Shown here piece after piece: positions 16,693-25,285 of a stretch of DNA of 64,000 nt (position 1 is the stretch's first letter; every line of letters starts with the position of its first letter). Made by a program: the position numbers and the translations under genes. The DNA comes from Rhizobium leguminosarum (GTDB lineage Bacteria; Pseudomonadota; Alphaproteobacteria; Rhizobiales; Rhizobiaceae), in assembly GCF_001679785.1 (NCBI RefSeq), contig NZ_CP016289.1:186001-250000 (forward strand), given 5' to 3'. The notes beneath the pieces are model-generated. The model worked only from the letters and a program-made list of their open reading frames with translations. It ran no database searches and was not told where the DNA came from.

Positions 16693-17568
16693 GTGGCCAT
16701 TCTTGTCCGACATCGCTGGATTACTGTTGCCGGCGTCGAAACCTTTTACCGCGAGGCCGGCCGGGAAGATGCGCCGGTCTTGTTGCTGCCGCACGGATAT
16801 CCCTGCTCATCCTATGAATTTCGCAATCTCATGCCGCGCCTTGCCGACCGCTGGCGCCTGATTGCGCCGGATTTCCCGGGTGCGGGCTATAGCGGTACGC
16901 CGGATGATTTCGACTATAGCTTCGATGGATATGCCGCCTGGCTGGAGGCCTTCGTCGATGCGATGCATGTCGACCGGTTTGTCCTCTACCTCCACGACTT
17001 CGGCTCGCCGATCGGTGCGCGGTTGGCAATCAAAGACCCTCACCGCGTCGCCGGGCTGATCATCCAGAATGGCGATATCCCCTATGAAGATGCCCTCGGA
17101 CCGAAATATGCGGATATCGAGGCGACATGGACGCTTCCGAGATCGGAGATGAGGAAGGTGCTGGCGGAGGCGATCAGCGAGGCGGCCTTCAAGGAGGAGT
17201 TCCTCAACGATCTGCCGCCTCCCCTGGCCGATACGATCCCGCCCGATCTCTGGAAGCTGCATTGGTTGCTGATCACGCCGCGGCGCAAGGACATCGCCAT
17301 AGACCTCATCGCCGGACTGAAGGAGAACCGGGCCTGGTTCCCGGAACACCGGAAATATCTCAGCGAATACCGGCCGCCGACCTTGATCGTCTGGGGTCCG
17401 AACGACCACTACATGCCGGAAAAGTCGGCTCGGGCCTATCTGCGCGATCTGCCGGATGCCGAACTCCATCTGCTCGGCGGCGGCCACTGGCTGCTCGAGA
17501 CGCATCTCGATGACGTCGTGGCACTCATGCGCGAATTCCTTGAACGGGTTCACGCGCCTGAGCCTTGA
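16693..17568 (+). CDS. Alpha/beta hydrolase with Asp nucleophile (epoxide hydrolase / haloalkane dehalogenase-like)
   Basis: Alpha/beta hydrolase of 291 residues. The oxyanion motif is LPHGYPCSSYEF, the nucleophile elbow LYLHDFGSPIGARLA has Asp in place of Ser, the acid is in VWGPNDHYMP and the His in LGGGHWLLETH. Asp at the elbow is the mark of epoxide hydrolases and haloalkane dehalogenases. I chose the GTG at 16693 because GAGGAGG stands six bases upstream; a GTG at 16666 overlaps the preceding stop. The 3' end overlaps the convergent deacetylase gene by 44 bases. Confidence 0.85.
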   Translation: MAILVRHRWITVAGVETFYREAGREDAPVLLLPHGYPCSSYEFRNLMPRLADRWRLIAPDFPGAGYSGTPDDFDYSFDGYAAWLEAFVDAMHVDRFVLYLHDFGSPIGARLAIKDPHRVAGLIIQNGDIPYEDALGPKYADIEATWTLPRSEMRKVLAEAISEAAFKEEFLNDLPPPLADTIPPDLWKLHWLLITPRRKDIAIDLIAGLKENRAWFPEHRKYLSEYRPPTLIVWGPNDHYMPEKSARAYLRDLPDAELHLLGGGHWLLETHLDDVVALMREFLERVHAPEP

Positions 17569-18310
17569 GAAGTGCCGACGCCGGCGACCAGCGGACGGCG
17601 GGATGCCGGGCTGTCGTCGCAAACAAGGCTGACAGAAAATCCCATGCGGCCGCGTCATGCACCAGATGGTGCGTGAGCACGCCGATGGGCTCGTCGCTGC
17701 CGGCAAACCGGTCGTCAAGCTCGGCCACCAGCTCTTCCACCAATTCCCCCGCGCTCCGTCCGCCGCGCGTGCCGTGCCAGTCGATGATGTCGACATGGGT
17801 GTTGAGGAGCGGCATCGGCCCATCCTGCTTTGCCCGCCCATAGACTGAAAGGGCTGCAAATCCGAGGCTGGGCAGCGCCGGGATGAGAGCCGCGTCGATC
17901 CGGTTCCACGGCGGCACCAGCACTGGCAGGAAGCGGGCCGGATACAGCCGCTCCAGCAACCGGAACCCTTCGCCCAACTCGCCGAGCACGGCCTCAGCCG
18001 CCCGCTCGCCGCCGAGTTCCTGCTTCTTCCCGTGCGGCCCCGCGTAATTCGTATGAGACCAACCATGCACCGCGACCGCGACGCCCGCCTCCTCCGCCAG
18101 CCGCAGGGCCAGGGCCTCGCCGGTCAGGCCGGGAATGACGGCAAGCGCCAGCGGCACCCGGCTTTCGCCAGTCAGCGCCAGCAGCGTCTCCAGATCAGAC
18201 GTCGGCTCGACCGCATCGTCGTCTCGCAGCCACAAGCGCGCCACGCGGCCGGCGGCCTGCCAGCGGTCAAGCTCTCGGTGCAAGGGGTCCCAGGCTATCC
18301 CGTCGGTCAT
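17525..18310 (-). CDS. Polysaccharide deacetylase-superfamily protein
   Basis: Protein of 261 residues with a NodB-like barrel: RLWLRDDDAVEP (Asp pair at the first strand), VAVHGWSHTNY (HxxxH metal motif) and LVPPWNRID. It resembles the WalW-type deacetylases found with glycosyltransferases. Its ATG overlaps the stop of the upstream glycosyltransferase by four bases, so the two are translationally coupled. The last 44 bases overlap the hydrolase gene on the other strand. Substrate unknown, probably a cell-surface or capsule sugar. Confidence 0.8.
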   Translation of the reverse strand: MTDGIAWDPLHRELDRWQAAGRVARLWLRDDDAVEPTSDLETLLALTGESRVPLALAVIPGLTGEALALRLAEEAGVAVAVHGWSHTNYAGPHGKKQELGGERAAEAVLGELGEGFRLLERLYPARFLPVLVPPWNRIDAALIPALPSLGFAALSVYGRAKQDGPMPLLNTHVDIIDWHGTRGGRSAGELVEELVAELDDRFAGSDEPIGVLTHHLVHDAAAWDFLSALFATTARHPAVRWSPASALLKAQAREPVQGIRA

Positions 18311-19398
18311 CGCGTCACTCCTGTTGCTGCGCTGTCCCGCAAAATTCCGTTCAATACCCGCGCCGCCATCGCAAGCGAGCGATCGTCGAGCACGAAGCGC
18401 CGCGCCGCCTGCCCCATGGCGTCACGCCTATGCCTGTCGTCAAGCAGGGCAGCCACGGCCTCTGCATAGGCGGCGACATCGCCATCAGGTGTCAGCAACC
18501 CGGTCACACCAGCCTCGACCACATCAGGCACGCCTGCCGTTTCCTGCGCGACGACAGGGAGGCCGGCGGCCTGGGCCTCCAGATAGGCAAGGCCGTAAGC
18601 CTCGCCGCAGCCAGGCCAGACATAGATGCCGCCGCGTCCGAGCAATTCGGCGATCTCGACGGCATTCCGCTCGCCCAGCCATTCGATGCGGCCGGCAAGA
18701 CCGGCAAACAGCGCCTGCACCTCCTGGCGCATCGGCCCATCGCCGATGACGGCAAGCGTCCACGCGCGGTCTTCGATGAGCCGCAATGCTGTTGCGAGCA
18801 TCGCATAACTGTCCATCTTGTCACCGGCCCGCATCATCGCGACCGTCATCAGCCGGCGCGGATCGGCCGCCGACGACACCTTCTCGAACAACGCCGTGTC
18901 GATGAAGGGTTTCAGCCCGGCAAGGCGCGCCTGCGGAAAGGCGTCGGCAAGCCCGGCCTTGTCACGCTCGGTGAAGCTGATATTGACCGCCGCGCGCTTG
19001 ATCGCCTCGCCCACGCGCTTCTGTGATGTTGCCCAGCCGGTTCGGTCGCGTTTTGCCGCATAGGAGGCTTCCGCGGTGACATAGGGAATGGCGAATTCGG
19101 CAGAGATAACAGGCCCGAAGGGATCAGGCGATTTGTAATAGGGGTGGTAGCAGAACCAGAGTTCCGGTCGCGGCCCAGATTTCCATCTCAGCCGCAGCCG
19201 CTCCAGTTCGGCGCCGATGGCGGGTTCGAGCGCGGCTGCCGCCTCCGGTGTCGAGGCATAGGTGCGGAATTCGGAGGCGATGTCGACCTGATGCCCACCA
19301 AGCTCCAGCGCCCGGATCAACAGCCGCGCCATCAGCCGGTCGCCTGAGGGCACCGGATGGTTCGGCGATTTCATCGGCGCGTAAAAAGCCACCCGCAT
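18307..19398 (-). CDS. Glycosyltransferase, GT4-type
   Basis: GT-B fold glycosyltransferase of 363 residues. The C-terminal half has the nucleotide-sugar region with RLMTVAMMRAGDKMDSYAML, IEWLGERNAVEIAELLGRG and the E-x7-E motif as EAYGLAYLEAQAAGLPVVA. No signal peptide or membrane segment is present, so it acts at the cytoplasmic face. It is coupled to the downstream deacetylase (ATGA overlap). Donor and acceptor cannot be told. Confidence 0.88.
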   Translation of the reverse strand: MRVAFYAPMKSPNHPVPSGDRLMARLLIRALELGGHQVDIASEFRTYASTPEAAAALEPAIGAELERLRLRWKSGPRPELWFCYHPYYKSPDPFGPVISAEFAIPYVTAEASYAAKRDRTGWATSQKRVGEAIKRAAVNISFTERDKAGLADAFPQARLAGLKPFIDTALFEKVSSAADPRRLMTVAMMRAGDKMDSYAMLATALRLIEDRAWTLAVIGDGPMRQEVQALFAGLAGRIEWLGERNAVEIAELLGRGGIYVWPGCGEAYGLAYLEAQAAGLPVVAQETAGVPDVVEAGVTGLLTPDGDVAAYAEAVAALLDDRHRRDAMGQAARRFVLDDRSLAMAARVLNGILRDSAATGVTR

Positions 19399-19577
19399 TG
19401 GGACACCTCAGGTAAGACACACTGTTTACAACTTTCGCGCCGGTCGGGAAAATTCCGCTATTGTCCCTTTGCCGAAAACTTGCGCATAAGCATATGGAAT
19501 GTGATCGCGATCGAAGCAATTCCGCCTCTTTCCCAATCTCTATGGGCCTGCGGTTACATCGACAAGAACGGGAATGA

Positions 19578-21296
19578 ATGACGACGGTCTCGGCCACAGG
19601 GATTTTTTCGGAGCGTACGATCAGAAGGGCGAGGCTCGGTTCCGGCCTCGTCATTTTTGTCTTCGTCCTGCTGCATTTGTCGAACCATGCGATCGGCCTG
19701 ATTTCCGTCTCCGCCGCCGATAAAGCCGCCCATCTCTTTCTGGCGATCTGGCGCAATCCTGTCGGTACCGCCATCTTCTATTTCTCGGTCATCATCCATA
19801 TCGCGCTGGTGCTACGCGCCATCTATATGCGCCGCAGCCTCGTCATGCCGAAGGGGGAAATGGCGCAGATCGTGCTCGGCCTGATGATCCCGCTGCTTCT
19901 CTTCGATCATGTCATCGGCACGCGCATCGCCCACGAGTACTACGGCTACATCGACGACTACGAGACGGTCGTCGGTTCGCTGTGGATCAGATCTCCGGCG
20001 AACGGCGCGCGGCAGGCGCTCGCCGTCGTCGCCGTCTGGATCCACGGTTGCATCGGCATCCATTTCTGGCTGCGCTACCGCTCCTGGTACCCAGATTTTG
20101 CTCCGCTCATGCTGGCTCTCGCCATCCTCGTGCCGGTGCTCGCGCTGCTGGGCTTCGTCGAAATGGGCCGGACGCTCGCCGACCCTTCCTACCAGCAGTC
20201 AATGACGGTCAGCACTTACAAGGAGGGCGTCAACACCCGTTACGCCTCGAACCCGGAAGTTCACCGGCAGGTCGCCATGATCCGCGCCGGGCTCTACGGC
20301 GCCTTCTCCGCCTCGCTGCTCATCGTCGTCGCCGCCCGCGCCAGGCGCAAGCTCAAGGAGCGGCTCGACCAGGTCGCCGTGCATTATCCGGGCGGCGAGG
20401 TCATCCGCGTGCCGCGCGGCTTCTCGGTGCTGGAAGCGAGCCGGCTCGGCGGCCTGCCGCATTATGCCGTCTGCGGCGGCAAGGGCCAGTGCTCCACCTG
20501 CCGCGTGCAGATCCTTGGCGATTACGAAAGCCTGCCTGCCCCCGATAAGATGGAACAGACGACACTGAAGCGCATCAATGCCGGCCCCGACGTCCGGCTC
20601 GCCTGCCAGCTTCGCCCGAACCGCGACGTTGCCGTCGCGCCGCTTCTCGTGCCGGCGATCGAGGCAGCACTTCCCGCCAACAGCCAGGAGACCAGCCCCG
20701 GACGCGAGCGCGAGATCGCCGTGCTCTTCGTCGATATCCGCCATTTTACCACGCTGACGGAAACTCGCCTGCCCTTCGACGTCGTCTTCCTGCTGAACCG
20801 CTATTTCGCCATCATCGGCAAGGCGGTGGAGCAGGCGGGCGGTCGGCTCGACAAGTTCATCGGCGACGGCGCCATGGCGCTCTTCGGGCTCAACACGGCG
20901 CCGGAGGAAGCCTGCCGCCAGGCGCTCAACGCGGCAGCAGTGATCGTCGCCGAGATAGAGAAACTCGCCACCGAGCTGGCCGACGAACTGGCGCTGCCGC
21001 TGCGCATCGCGATCGGCATTCACACCGGCCCGGCCGTCGTCGGCACGATGGGATACGGCCGGGTGCGCAGCATGACAGCGATCGGCGACACCGTGAATGT
21101 TGCGAGCCGGTTGGAAAGTGCCGCCAAGGAATTCGAGGCAGCGATCGTCATCTCCGAACCGGTGGCGAGCCTTTCCGGTGCTGATCTTTCCGGCGTCGAA
21201 AGCCGTGAAATCAGCGTGCGCGGCCGGGCCCTGCCCTTGAAAGTCTACGTCATTCCGAGACAGAAAGCGGCAGAACCGCTCGAAGGAAAAACCTGA
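19578..21296 (+). CDS. cyaC: Membrane haem/[2Fe-2S]/adenylate cyclase, CyaC type
   Basis: Class III nucleotide cyclase of 572 residues with three parts. Residues about 20-255 form six membrane segments with His at about 33, 37, 74, 111, 119, 156 and 162, like the dihaem cytochrome b anchor of succinate dehydrogenase. Residues about 268-360 are a [2Fe-2S] ferredoxin domain with Cys at about 299, 305, 308 and 343. Residues about 378-560 are the cyclase domain with metal Asp in LFVDIRHFT, the substrate Lys/Asp in DKFIGDGAMALF and AIGDTVNVASRLE, so cAMP is the expected product. This matches S. meliloti CyaC, reported as a quinone-responsive redox cyclase. Its stop overlaps the FkbM gene (TGATG). 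Confidence 0.88.
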   Translation: MTTVSATGIFSERTIRRARLGSGLVIFVFVLLHLSNHAIGLISVSAADKAAHLFLAIWRNPVGTAIFYFSVIIHIALVLRAIYMRRSLVMPKGEMAQIVLGLMIPLLLFDHVIGTRIAHEYYGYIDDYETVVGSLWIRSPANGARQALAVVAVWIHGCIGIHFWLRYRSWYPDFAPLMLALAILVPVLALLGFVEMGRTLADPSYQQSMTVSTYKEGVNTRYASNPEVHRQVAMIRAGLYGAFSASLLIVVAARARRKLKERLDQVAVHYPGGEVIRVPRGFSVLEASRLGGLPHYAVCGGKGQCSTCRVQILGDYESLPAPDKMEQTTLKRINAGPDVRLACQLRPNRDVAVAPLLVPAIEAALPANSQETSPGREREIAVLFVDIRHFTTLTETRLPFDVVFLLNRYFAIIGKAVEQAGGRLDKFIGDGAMALFGLNTAPEEACRQALNAAAVIVAEIEKLATELADELALPLRIAIGIHTGPAVVGTMGYGRVRSMTAIGDTVNVASRLESAAKEFEAAIVISEPVASLSGADLSGVESREISVRGRALPLKVYVIPRQKAAEPLEGKT

Positions 21297-22174
21297 TGCC
21301 CGGCAAGCCCTGGTTGACCGCCAAATACTGGAGCCGCCGGCTGCGCAAGGCGCGCAATGCGGCGGCTTCGCGCTTCTTCGACACCCGCTTCGGGCGCCGC
21401 CTGCTGATCGAGAATATCGGCCCACGCGTGGTCTCGATGACGGTCGATGCGGGCGACCATCTCATGACCTTCTCGCCCGCCGACTATATCGGCCGCAAGG
21501 TCTTCCGGAAGGGTCATTTCGAGCGCGAGGCCGTCGACCGGCTGATCGTCATCCTGCGCGAGCGCGGCCTCTTGCGAAAGGATGCGACGCTGCTCGAGAT
21601 CGGCGGCAATATCGGGACCCAGACCGTCTATTTCGCCCTCAGCGACACCTACATCAAGATCGTCAGCATCGAGCCCGATCCACGCAATTTCCCGCTGCTT
21701 CAACTTAACATCCGCCAGAACCGGCTGGAGGAGAAGGTCCGCCTCGTCAACTGCGCTGCCGGCGAGCACGAAGGCGAGATCGACTTTTTCCTCAACCTCA
21801 ACAATCACGGCAAGAGCAGCGCCATCCGCCAGAGCCCGAGCGACAGGAAGATCAGCGTGCCGGTGAAGCCGGTCTCCGAGATCCTTGCTGGACTTTCGGT
21901 CGACCCGGCCTCAATCGGCCTCGTCTGGATGGATATTGAGGGCTACGAGCCGGTCGCCTGCCAGTCGATGCAGCCGCTGCTTGCCCGCCGCGTGCCGCTC
22001 TATATGGAGTTCACGCCGCTCTTCTACGGGCGTGAGGGAACGAAAGCCTTCATATCCATGCTGTCCGGCTTCTACGAGGATTGCCTCGTCCTCTTCGAGG
22101 ACCGCGAGGTGGAGATGAAGGTCAGCGAACTGCCGGGAGAGTTCGACCAGTACAACGTGCTGTTTTTGCCTTAG
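21296..22174 (+). CDS. FkbM-family SAM-dependent methyltransferase
   Basis: Class I methyltransferase of 292 residues with SAM motif LLEIGGNIGTQTVYFAL, IVSIEPDPRNFPLL after beta-2 and the FkbM signature LVWMDIEGYEP. Members O-methylate sugars or polyketides. The ATG overlaps the cyclase stop by one base, so expression is tied to the redox cyclase, an odd functional pairing with no obvious reason. Confidence 0.87.
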   Translation: MPGKPWLTAKYWSRRLRKARNAAASRFFDTRFGRRLLIENIGPRVVSMTVDAGDHLMTFSPADYIGRKVFRKGHFEREAVDRLIVILRERGLLRKDATLLEIGGNIGTQTVYFALSDTYIKIVSIEPDPRNFPLLQLNIRQNRLEEKVRLVNCAAGEHEGEIDFFLNLNNHGKSSAIRQSPSDRKISVPVKPVSEILAGLSVDPASIGLVWMDIEGYEPVACQSMQPLLARRVPLYMEFTPLFYGREGTKAFISMLSGFYEDCLVLFEDREVEMKVSELPGEFDQYNVLFLP

Positions 22175-22627
22175 GCTTACTTCCGGAAAATTGATCGTTG
22201 GCGCCTGCCGTGCGCGCGCCCTTGCATGTTCAAACTGCATCCATTGATGATGGGTGCGATCCCAGACTCGGCGAGCGTTCTCAGCGTGTCGCTGACCCCG
22301 ATTCCAGAATCAGGCGCGACGCGTTCTTCGCCGCCTTCAATGCCGATGCTGAATTCCGCATCATGTTTGCCACCACTTGGCCTTTTCAAGGACCCGTCGC
22401 AGCAAGAACAAGCGCGAAAGCGCCTGAAATGCGTAGCTTCATTATCCTACCCCTCAAATACGATCCTTCGGCGCCTTAAATCTCGGGAAATCTCCCAAGT
22501 CAATTCACCGCTCAGAACCACCATTTTTTCCGAGTTACATCGATAGGGGATCGGATCCCACCCTCCCATCATCGTTTAAGGCGAGCAACACAGCCACCAG
22601 CAGCCCGGTGTTGCGAATGGTCATGCT
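22175..22627. other. Noncoding region with a decayed flavoprotein-gene fragment
   Basis: No intact gene. Bases about 22282-22362 resemble the thioredoxin-reductase-like gene at 23316-24221 (same strand), described as a separate entry. The remainder shows no recognisable structure. It lies between convergent genes. Confidence 0.55.
22282..22362 (-). pseudogene. Remnant of a thioredoxin-reductase-like gene
   Basis: Two exact blocks, CAGCGTGTCGCTGAC (22282) and CGTTCTTCGCCGCC (22322), also occur in the same order and nearly the same spacing (40 versus 43 bases) in the flavoprotein gene at 23880 and 23923. On the minus strand the fragment reads GGEERVAPDSGIGVSDTL against GGEERAARIVLATGVSDTL. The three-base spacing difference keeps the frame, so this is shared descent. 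Only about 80 bases remain recognisable. Confidence 0.55.
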
Positions 22628-23071
22628 CTAAGCAAATACCTCTGCGCTTCGTTCCGGACGCAGCGGATCCGCCCCGAACTTGTTCGGACCTTCTGTGCCC
22701 GGAAGCATGGAAATAACAATAGTCACTGGGACTGTGACAAGAACGACATAGGGAATAAAGCTCGGGATAAACAGCGCGAGAAACCACCAAACGGAAATGT
22801 TGCGATCATGGAAGCGGCGAACCTGCAGAGATATCAGCGGCAAAAGAATTGCGAGTGTGAACAACATCCAGATGACCACTGTATAGTGAATCGGCGACGG
22901 GGCTCCACCGCCACTGGTTGCGAAGGCGAGCACAAAGGCCACAATCATAAGTGGGAACAGCGCCAGCAGACAGAATAGCATGAACCACCAATATTCCGAG
23001 CGGGATGCCCTGCCGGAAAAGGTCGCATATTTCTGCTTCAGAACAGTCCGAACAGCTTCGGTGAACCCCAT
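22628..23071 (-). CDS. DUF805 inner-membrane protein
   Basis: Protein of 147 residues with the DUF805 hallmarks: N-terminal FSGRASRSEYWWFMLF and, after the second membrane segment, LQVRRFHDRNISVWWFL. Four hydrophobic segments are evident. The ATG at 23071 has GGGGG about nine bases upstream. Function is unknown for the family. It stands alone, about 245 bases from the flavoprotein gene on the same strand. Confidence 0.85.
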   Translation of the reverse strand: MGFTEAVRTVLKQKYATFSGRASRSEYWWFMLFCLLALFPLMIVAFVLAFATSGGGAPSPIHYTVVIWMLFTLAILLPLISLQVRRFHDRNISVWWFLALFIPSFIPYVVLVTVPVTIVISMLPGTEGPNKFGADPLRPERSAEVFA

Positions 23072-23315
23072 TGAAATGCCCCCATTTCTGCTTGCTGCAA
23101 GCGCGGTGATCCACGGTCTCCATCGTCTTGCTTGATAGTCATCCAGATGAAAACAGCTACAATTCAAACGTGGAAATTGCAATAAGTCGGTTGCATCGGC
23201 CCATTATTTTAAGAGCAATGATTAACGCGTTGAGATTTTCACGGGGCTGCGAGGTGGACGTGAAGGTCCCCGACCTGCTGGGGAAGAATTCAACCCGCTT
23301 AACTTGCTTTTAGCC

Positions 23316-24221
23316 TTATGCGGCCGACTGCATGACAAGCGATTGATGGCAGTGCACGCCGGCGAGAACGCCTGAGGCGGAGGCGAGCGTGGCATTGTGC
23401 ATGGCGCTTGCCGCATCGCCGGCGGCGAAGACACCCTTGACGGTGGTTTCCTTGTTATCGGCGATCCGAATGATTGGCCCGAACGGGCCGTCGTCGAAGG
23501 AGCAGCCGAGCTGTTCGGCAACCGGGCTCGCCATCGCAGTTTTCGGCGCGACGAAGACGGCATCGAGCGGCACGACGCGGCCATCGGCGAGGCGAACGGC
23601 CTCAAGCTTCGGATTGTCGCCCAACAATTCCACGATAGGGCTGCGTTCGATCCGGACATCACGAGCCGTCAACTTCACCAATTGCTCTTCATCGGGCTCG
23701 AACAGCGCCTGGGTGAAAAAGGTCGTCGCGCCCCAGTCCGGGATCATCATGGCCGAATGGGCCGAATGGGGATGGTTCGCGAGAACGCCGAGCCTGCCGC
23801 CGCCGACCTCAAAACCGTGACAATAGGGGCAGTGCAGCGCGGAGCGGCCCCATCGCTCCCGCAGGCCGGGGATTTCGGGCAGCGTGTCGCTGACGCCGGT
23901 TGCGAGCACGATGCGCGCGGCTCGTTCTTCGCCGCCGTCTTCGGTGCCGACAATGAACCCGTCACCATCGCTTTGCGCCCGGACGACTTTCCCCTCGCGG
24001 ATGGTGATGGTCGGATAAAGCGAAAGCTGCAGTTTTCCTTCCCGCATGATCGCCGCCGGCGTCTGGCCGTCCTGGCCGAGAAAACCGTGTGACGCTTCAG
24101 AAAAGCGATTGCGCGGCGCGCCGGCGTCGACGAGCAGAACCCGCCGCCGTGCCCGGACCAGCTGCATGGCAGCCGAAAGGCCGGCAAAGTTTCCGCCGAT
24201 GATGATGGCTTCGAACGACAT
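23316..24221 (-). CDS. NAD(P)/FAD-dependent oxidoreductase, thioredoxin-reductase-like
   Basis: Pyridine-nucleotide-disulphide oxidoreductase of the short TrxB-like class, 301 residues. FAD motif IIIGGNFAGLSAAMQL at the N-terminus, a CPYCHG Cys pair at about residue 135, NAD(P) region LGVLANHPHSAH and the C-terminal FAD motif GVFAAGDAASAMHN. The NAD(P) loop is not a clear GxGxxG, so it may be ferredoxin- or flavin-linked. GGGAGAG supports the ATG at 24221. It diverges from an Rrf2 regulator across 127 bases with an inverted repeat, so it is probably that regulator's target. Confidence 0.87.
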   Translation of the reverse strand: MSFEAIIIGGNFAGLSAAMQLVRARRRVLLVDAGAPRNRFSEASHGFLGQDGQTPAAIMREGKLQLSLYPTITIREGKVVRAQSDGDGFIVGTEDGGEERAARIVLATGVSDTLPEIPGLRERWGRSALHCPYCHGFEVGGGRLGVLANHPHSAHSAMMIPDWGATTFFTQALFEPDEEQLVKLTARDVRIERSPIVELLGDNPKLEAVRLADGRVVPLDAVFVAPKTAMASPVAEQLGCSFDDGPFGPIIRIADNKETTVKGVFAAGDAASAMHNATLASASGVLAGVHCHQSLVMQSAA

Positions 24222-24258
24222 GGAACTCTCCCTTGATACTGAACTCATGACTCAACAT

Positions 24259-24297
24259 AAGTTACATGACATGACGCCGTCAAGCATCATGTTACTT
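24259..24297. promoter_or_regulatory. Candidate Rrf2 operator
   Basis: AAGTTACATG (24259-24268) and CATGTTACTT (24288-24297) form an inverted repeat with one mismatch in ten and a 19-base spacer, in the divergent gap between the flavoprotein gene and the Rrf2 gene. A further GTTAC half-site follows at about 24304. Confidence 0.45.
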
Positions 24298-24348
24298 GTC
24301 TTGTTACGATCTACTTGCGATAATGACCCCATCGACAGGAAGAAAACG

Positions 24349-24804
24349 ATGCGCAATGACAGCCGCCTTTCACGCATGCTGCACGTGCTGATCCACATGG
24401 ATAAGCACCAGCATTCGGCGACCTCCGACATGATTGCGAAAATGCTGAATACCAATCCGGTGGTCGTGCGCCGCACCATGGCCGGCCTTCGCGAACAGGG
24501 CTATGTCCGCTCCGAAAAGGGCCATGGCGGCGGCTGGACGCTGGTGCGTCCGTTATCTGAGATCAGCCTGCTCGACGTCTACCGCGCCATCGGCGAGCCG
24601 CATCTCTTCGCCATCGGCCCAGCCGACGATCAGCCGCAGTGTCTTGTGGAACAGGCGGTGAATGTCGCCCTCGGCGACGCGATGAAGGAAGCCCAGGCCC
24701 TGCTCCTGCAACGGCTGGACAGCGTGACACTGGACAAAATCGCGGCCGACTTCGAGGCAAAACTTACCACGCTCCCGGCCACATCCTATTCCTGCGCTTC
24801 CTGA
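24349..24804 (+). CDS. Rrf2-family transcriptional regulator
   Basis: Winged-helix regulator of 151 residues: SRMLHVLIHMDKH, helix-turn-helix SDMIAKMLNTNPVVVRRTMAGL, wing SEKGHGGGWTLVRPLSEISLLDVYRAIGE. Only a single Cys (QCLVEQ) is present in the region that holds three cluster Cys in IscR/NsrR, plus one near the C-terminus (SYSCAS), so an Fe-S cluster is unlikely; this resembles the YwnA/CymR-like branch. AGGA supports the ATG at 24349. It is divergent from the flavoprotein gene it probably controls. Confidence 0.88.
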   Translation: MRNDSRLSRMLHVLIHMDKHQHSATSDMIAKMLNTNPVVVRRTMAGLREQGYVRSEKGHGGGWTLVRPLSEISLLDVYRAIGEPHLFAIGPADDQPQCLVEQAVNVALGDAMKEAQALLLQRLDSVTLDKIAADFEAKLTTLPATSYSCAS

Positions 24805-24810
24805 GCGGGA

Positions 24811-24930
24811 TTACGTCCGGCGGTAGAGGAATAACGGCCCTCCTTGATGCCGTCTGGCAGCGGCGGAGGCAGAAGCTCTGTGTGCTCCAGCGGCAGACCA
24901 CAGACGGCGATACCGTATGGGCGAGCGGGC
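24811..24930 (-). pseudogene. Decayed 3' end of a methyltransferase gene (duplicate of 27143-27622)
   Basis: Read on the minus strand this gives PYGIAVCGLPLEHTELLP and PLPDGIKEGRY, matching PNGIAVSGLPLEHPELMA and PLPDGIKEGRY at the C-terminus of the methyltransferase at 27143-27622. One base is missing near the end (GAATA for GAAATA), so the frame is broken, and the 5' part of the gene is absent. The two copies lie in the same orientation on either side of the ABC exporter gene. Confidence 0.75.
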
Positions 24931-25285
24931 TGCCGAACCGTCCACTTGCAAAGCGCACAAGGTGTGTCGTTTCCGCATCACTTTCTGTAAGGTTGCAAAT
25001 ATCCGCTTGGCAACGGCGCATTGCTTCGGTACAAAACGCTCACCGCTTTAGTTCGAACATAAGGGAGGCGTTGCATGCCAGCAATCATCGAAACCTTCCC
25101 GTGCGGAATGTCCCGACGCTAGGTCATTTCTATTCGCGGCCCGCCTCGAGCGCGCCCGACATGCGGTTTTCCCTTAATTCATAGCCCGATTGATCTGACG
25201 GGATTATTTCGTCTCCCGCTTGGGCTGTGCCATCCAACTCTCTATTTTGAGGACCGGTTGCCGAACACGGCGCCGAGCGATTAAA
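24931..25285. other. Noncoding region upstream of the ABC exporter
   Basis: No supported gene. It follows the methyltransferase remnant and should contain the promoter of the exporter gene. No clear repeat or RNA element was seen. Confidence 0.45.

Noticed and set aside
20199..21425. 408-codon open frame on the minus strand opposite cyaC
   Set aside because: Antisense to the ferredoxin and cyclase domains, with no family resemblance.
22226..22546. Small plus-strand open frames in the 22.2-22.5 kb gap
   Set aside because: No ribosome-binding site or family match, and the region is explained in part by a decayed fragment on the other strand.
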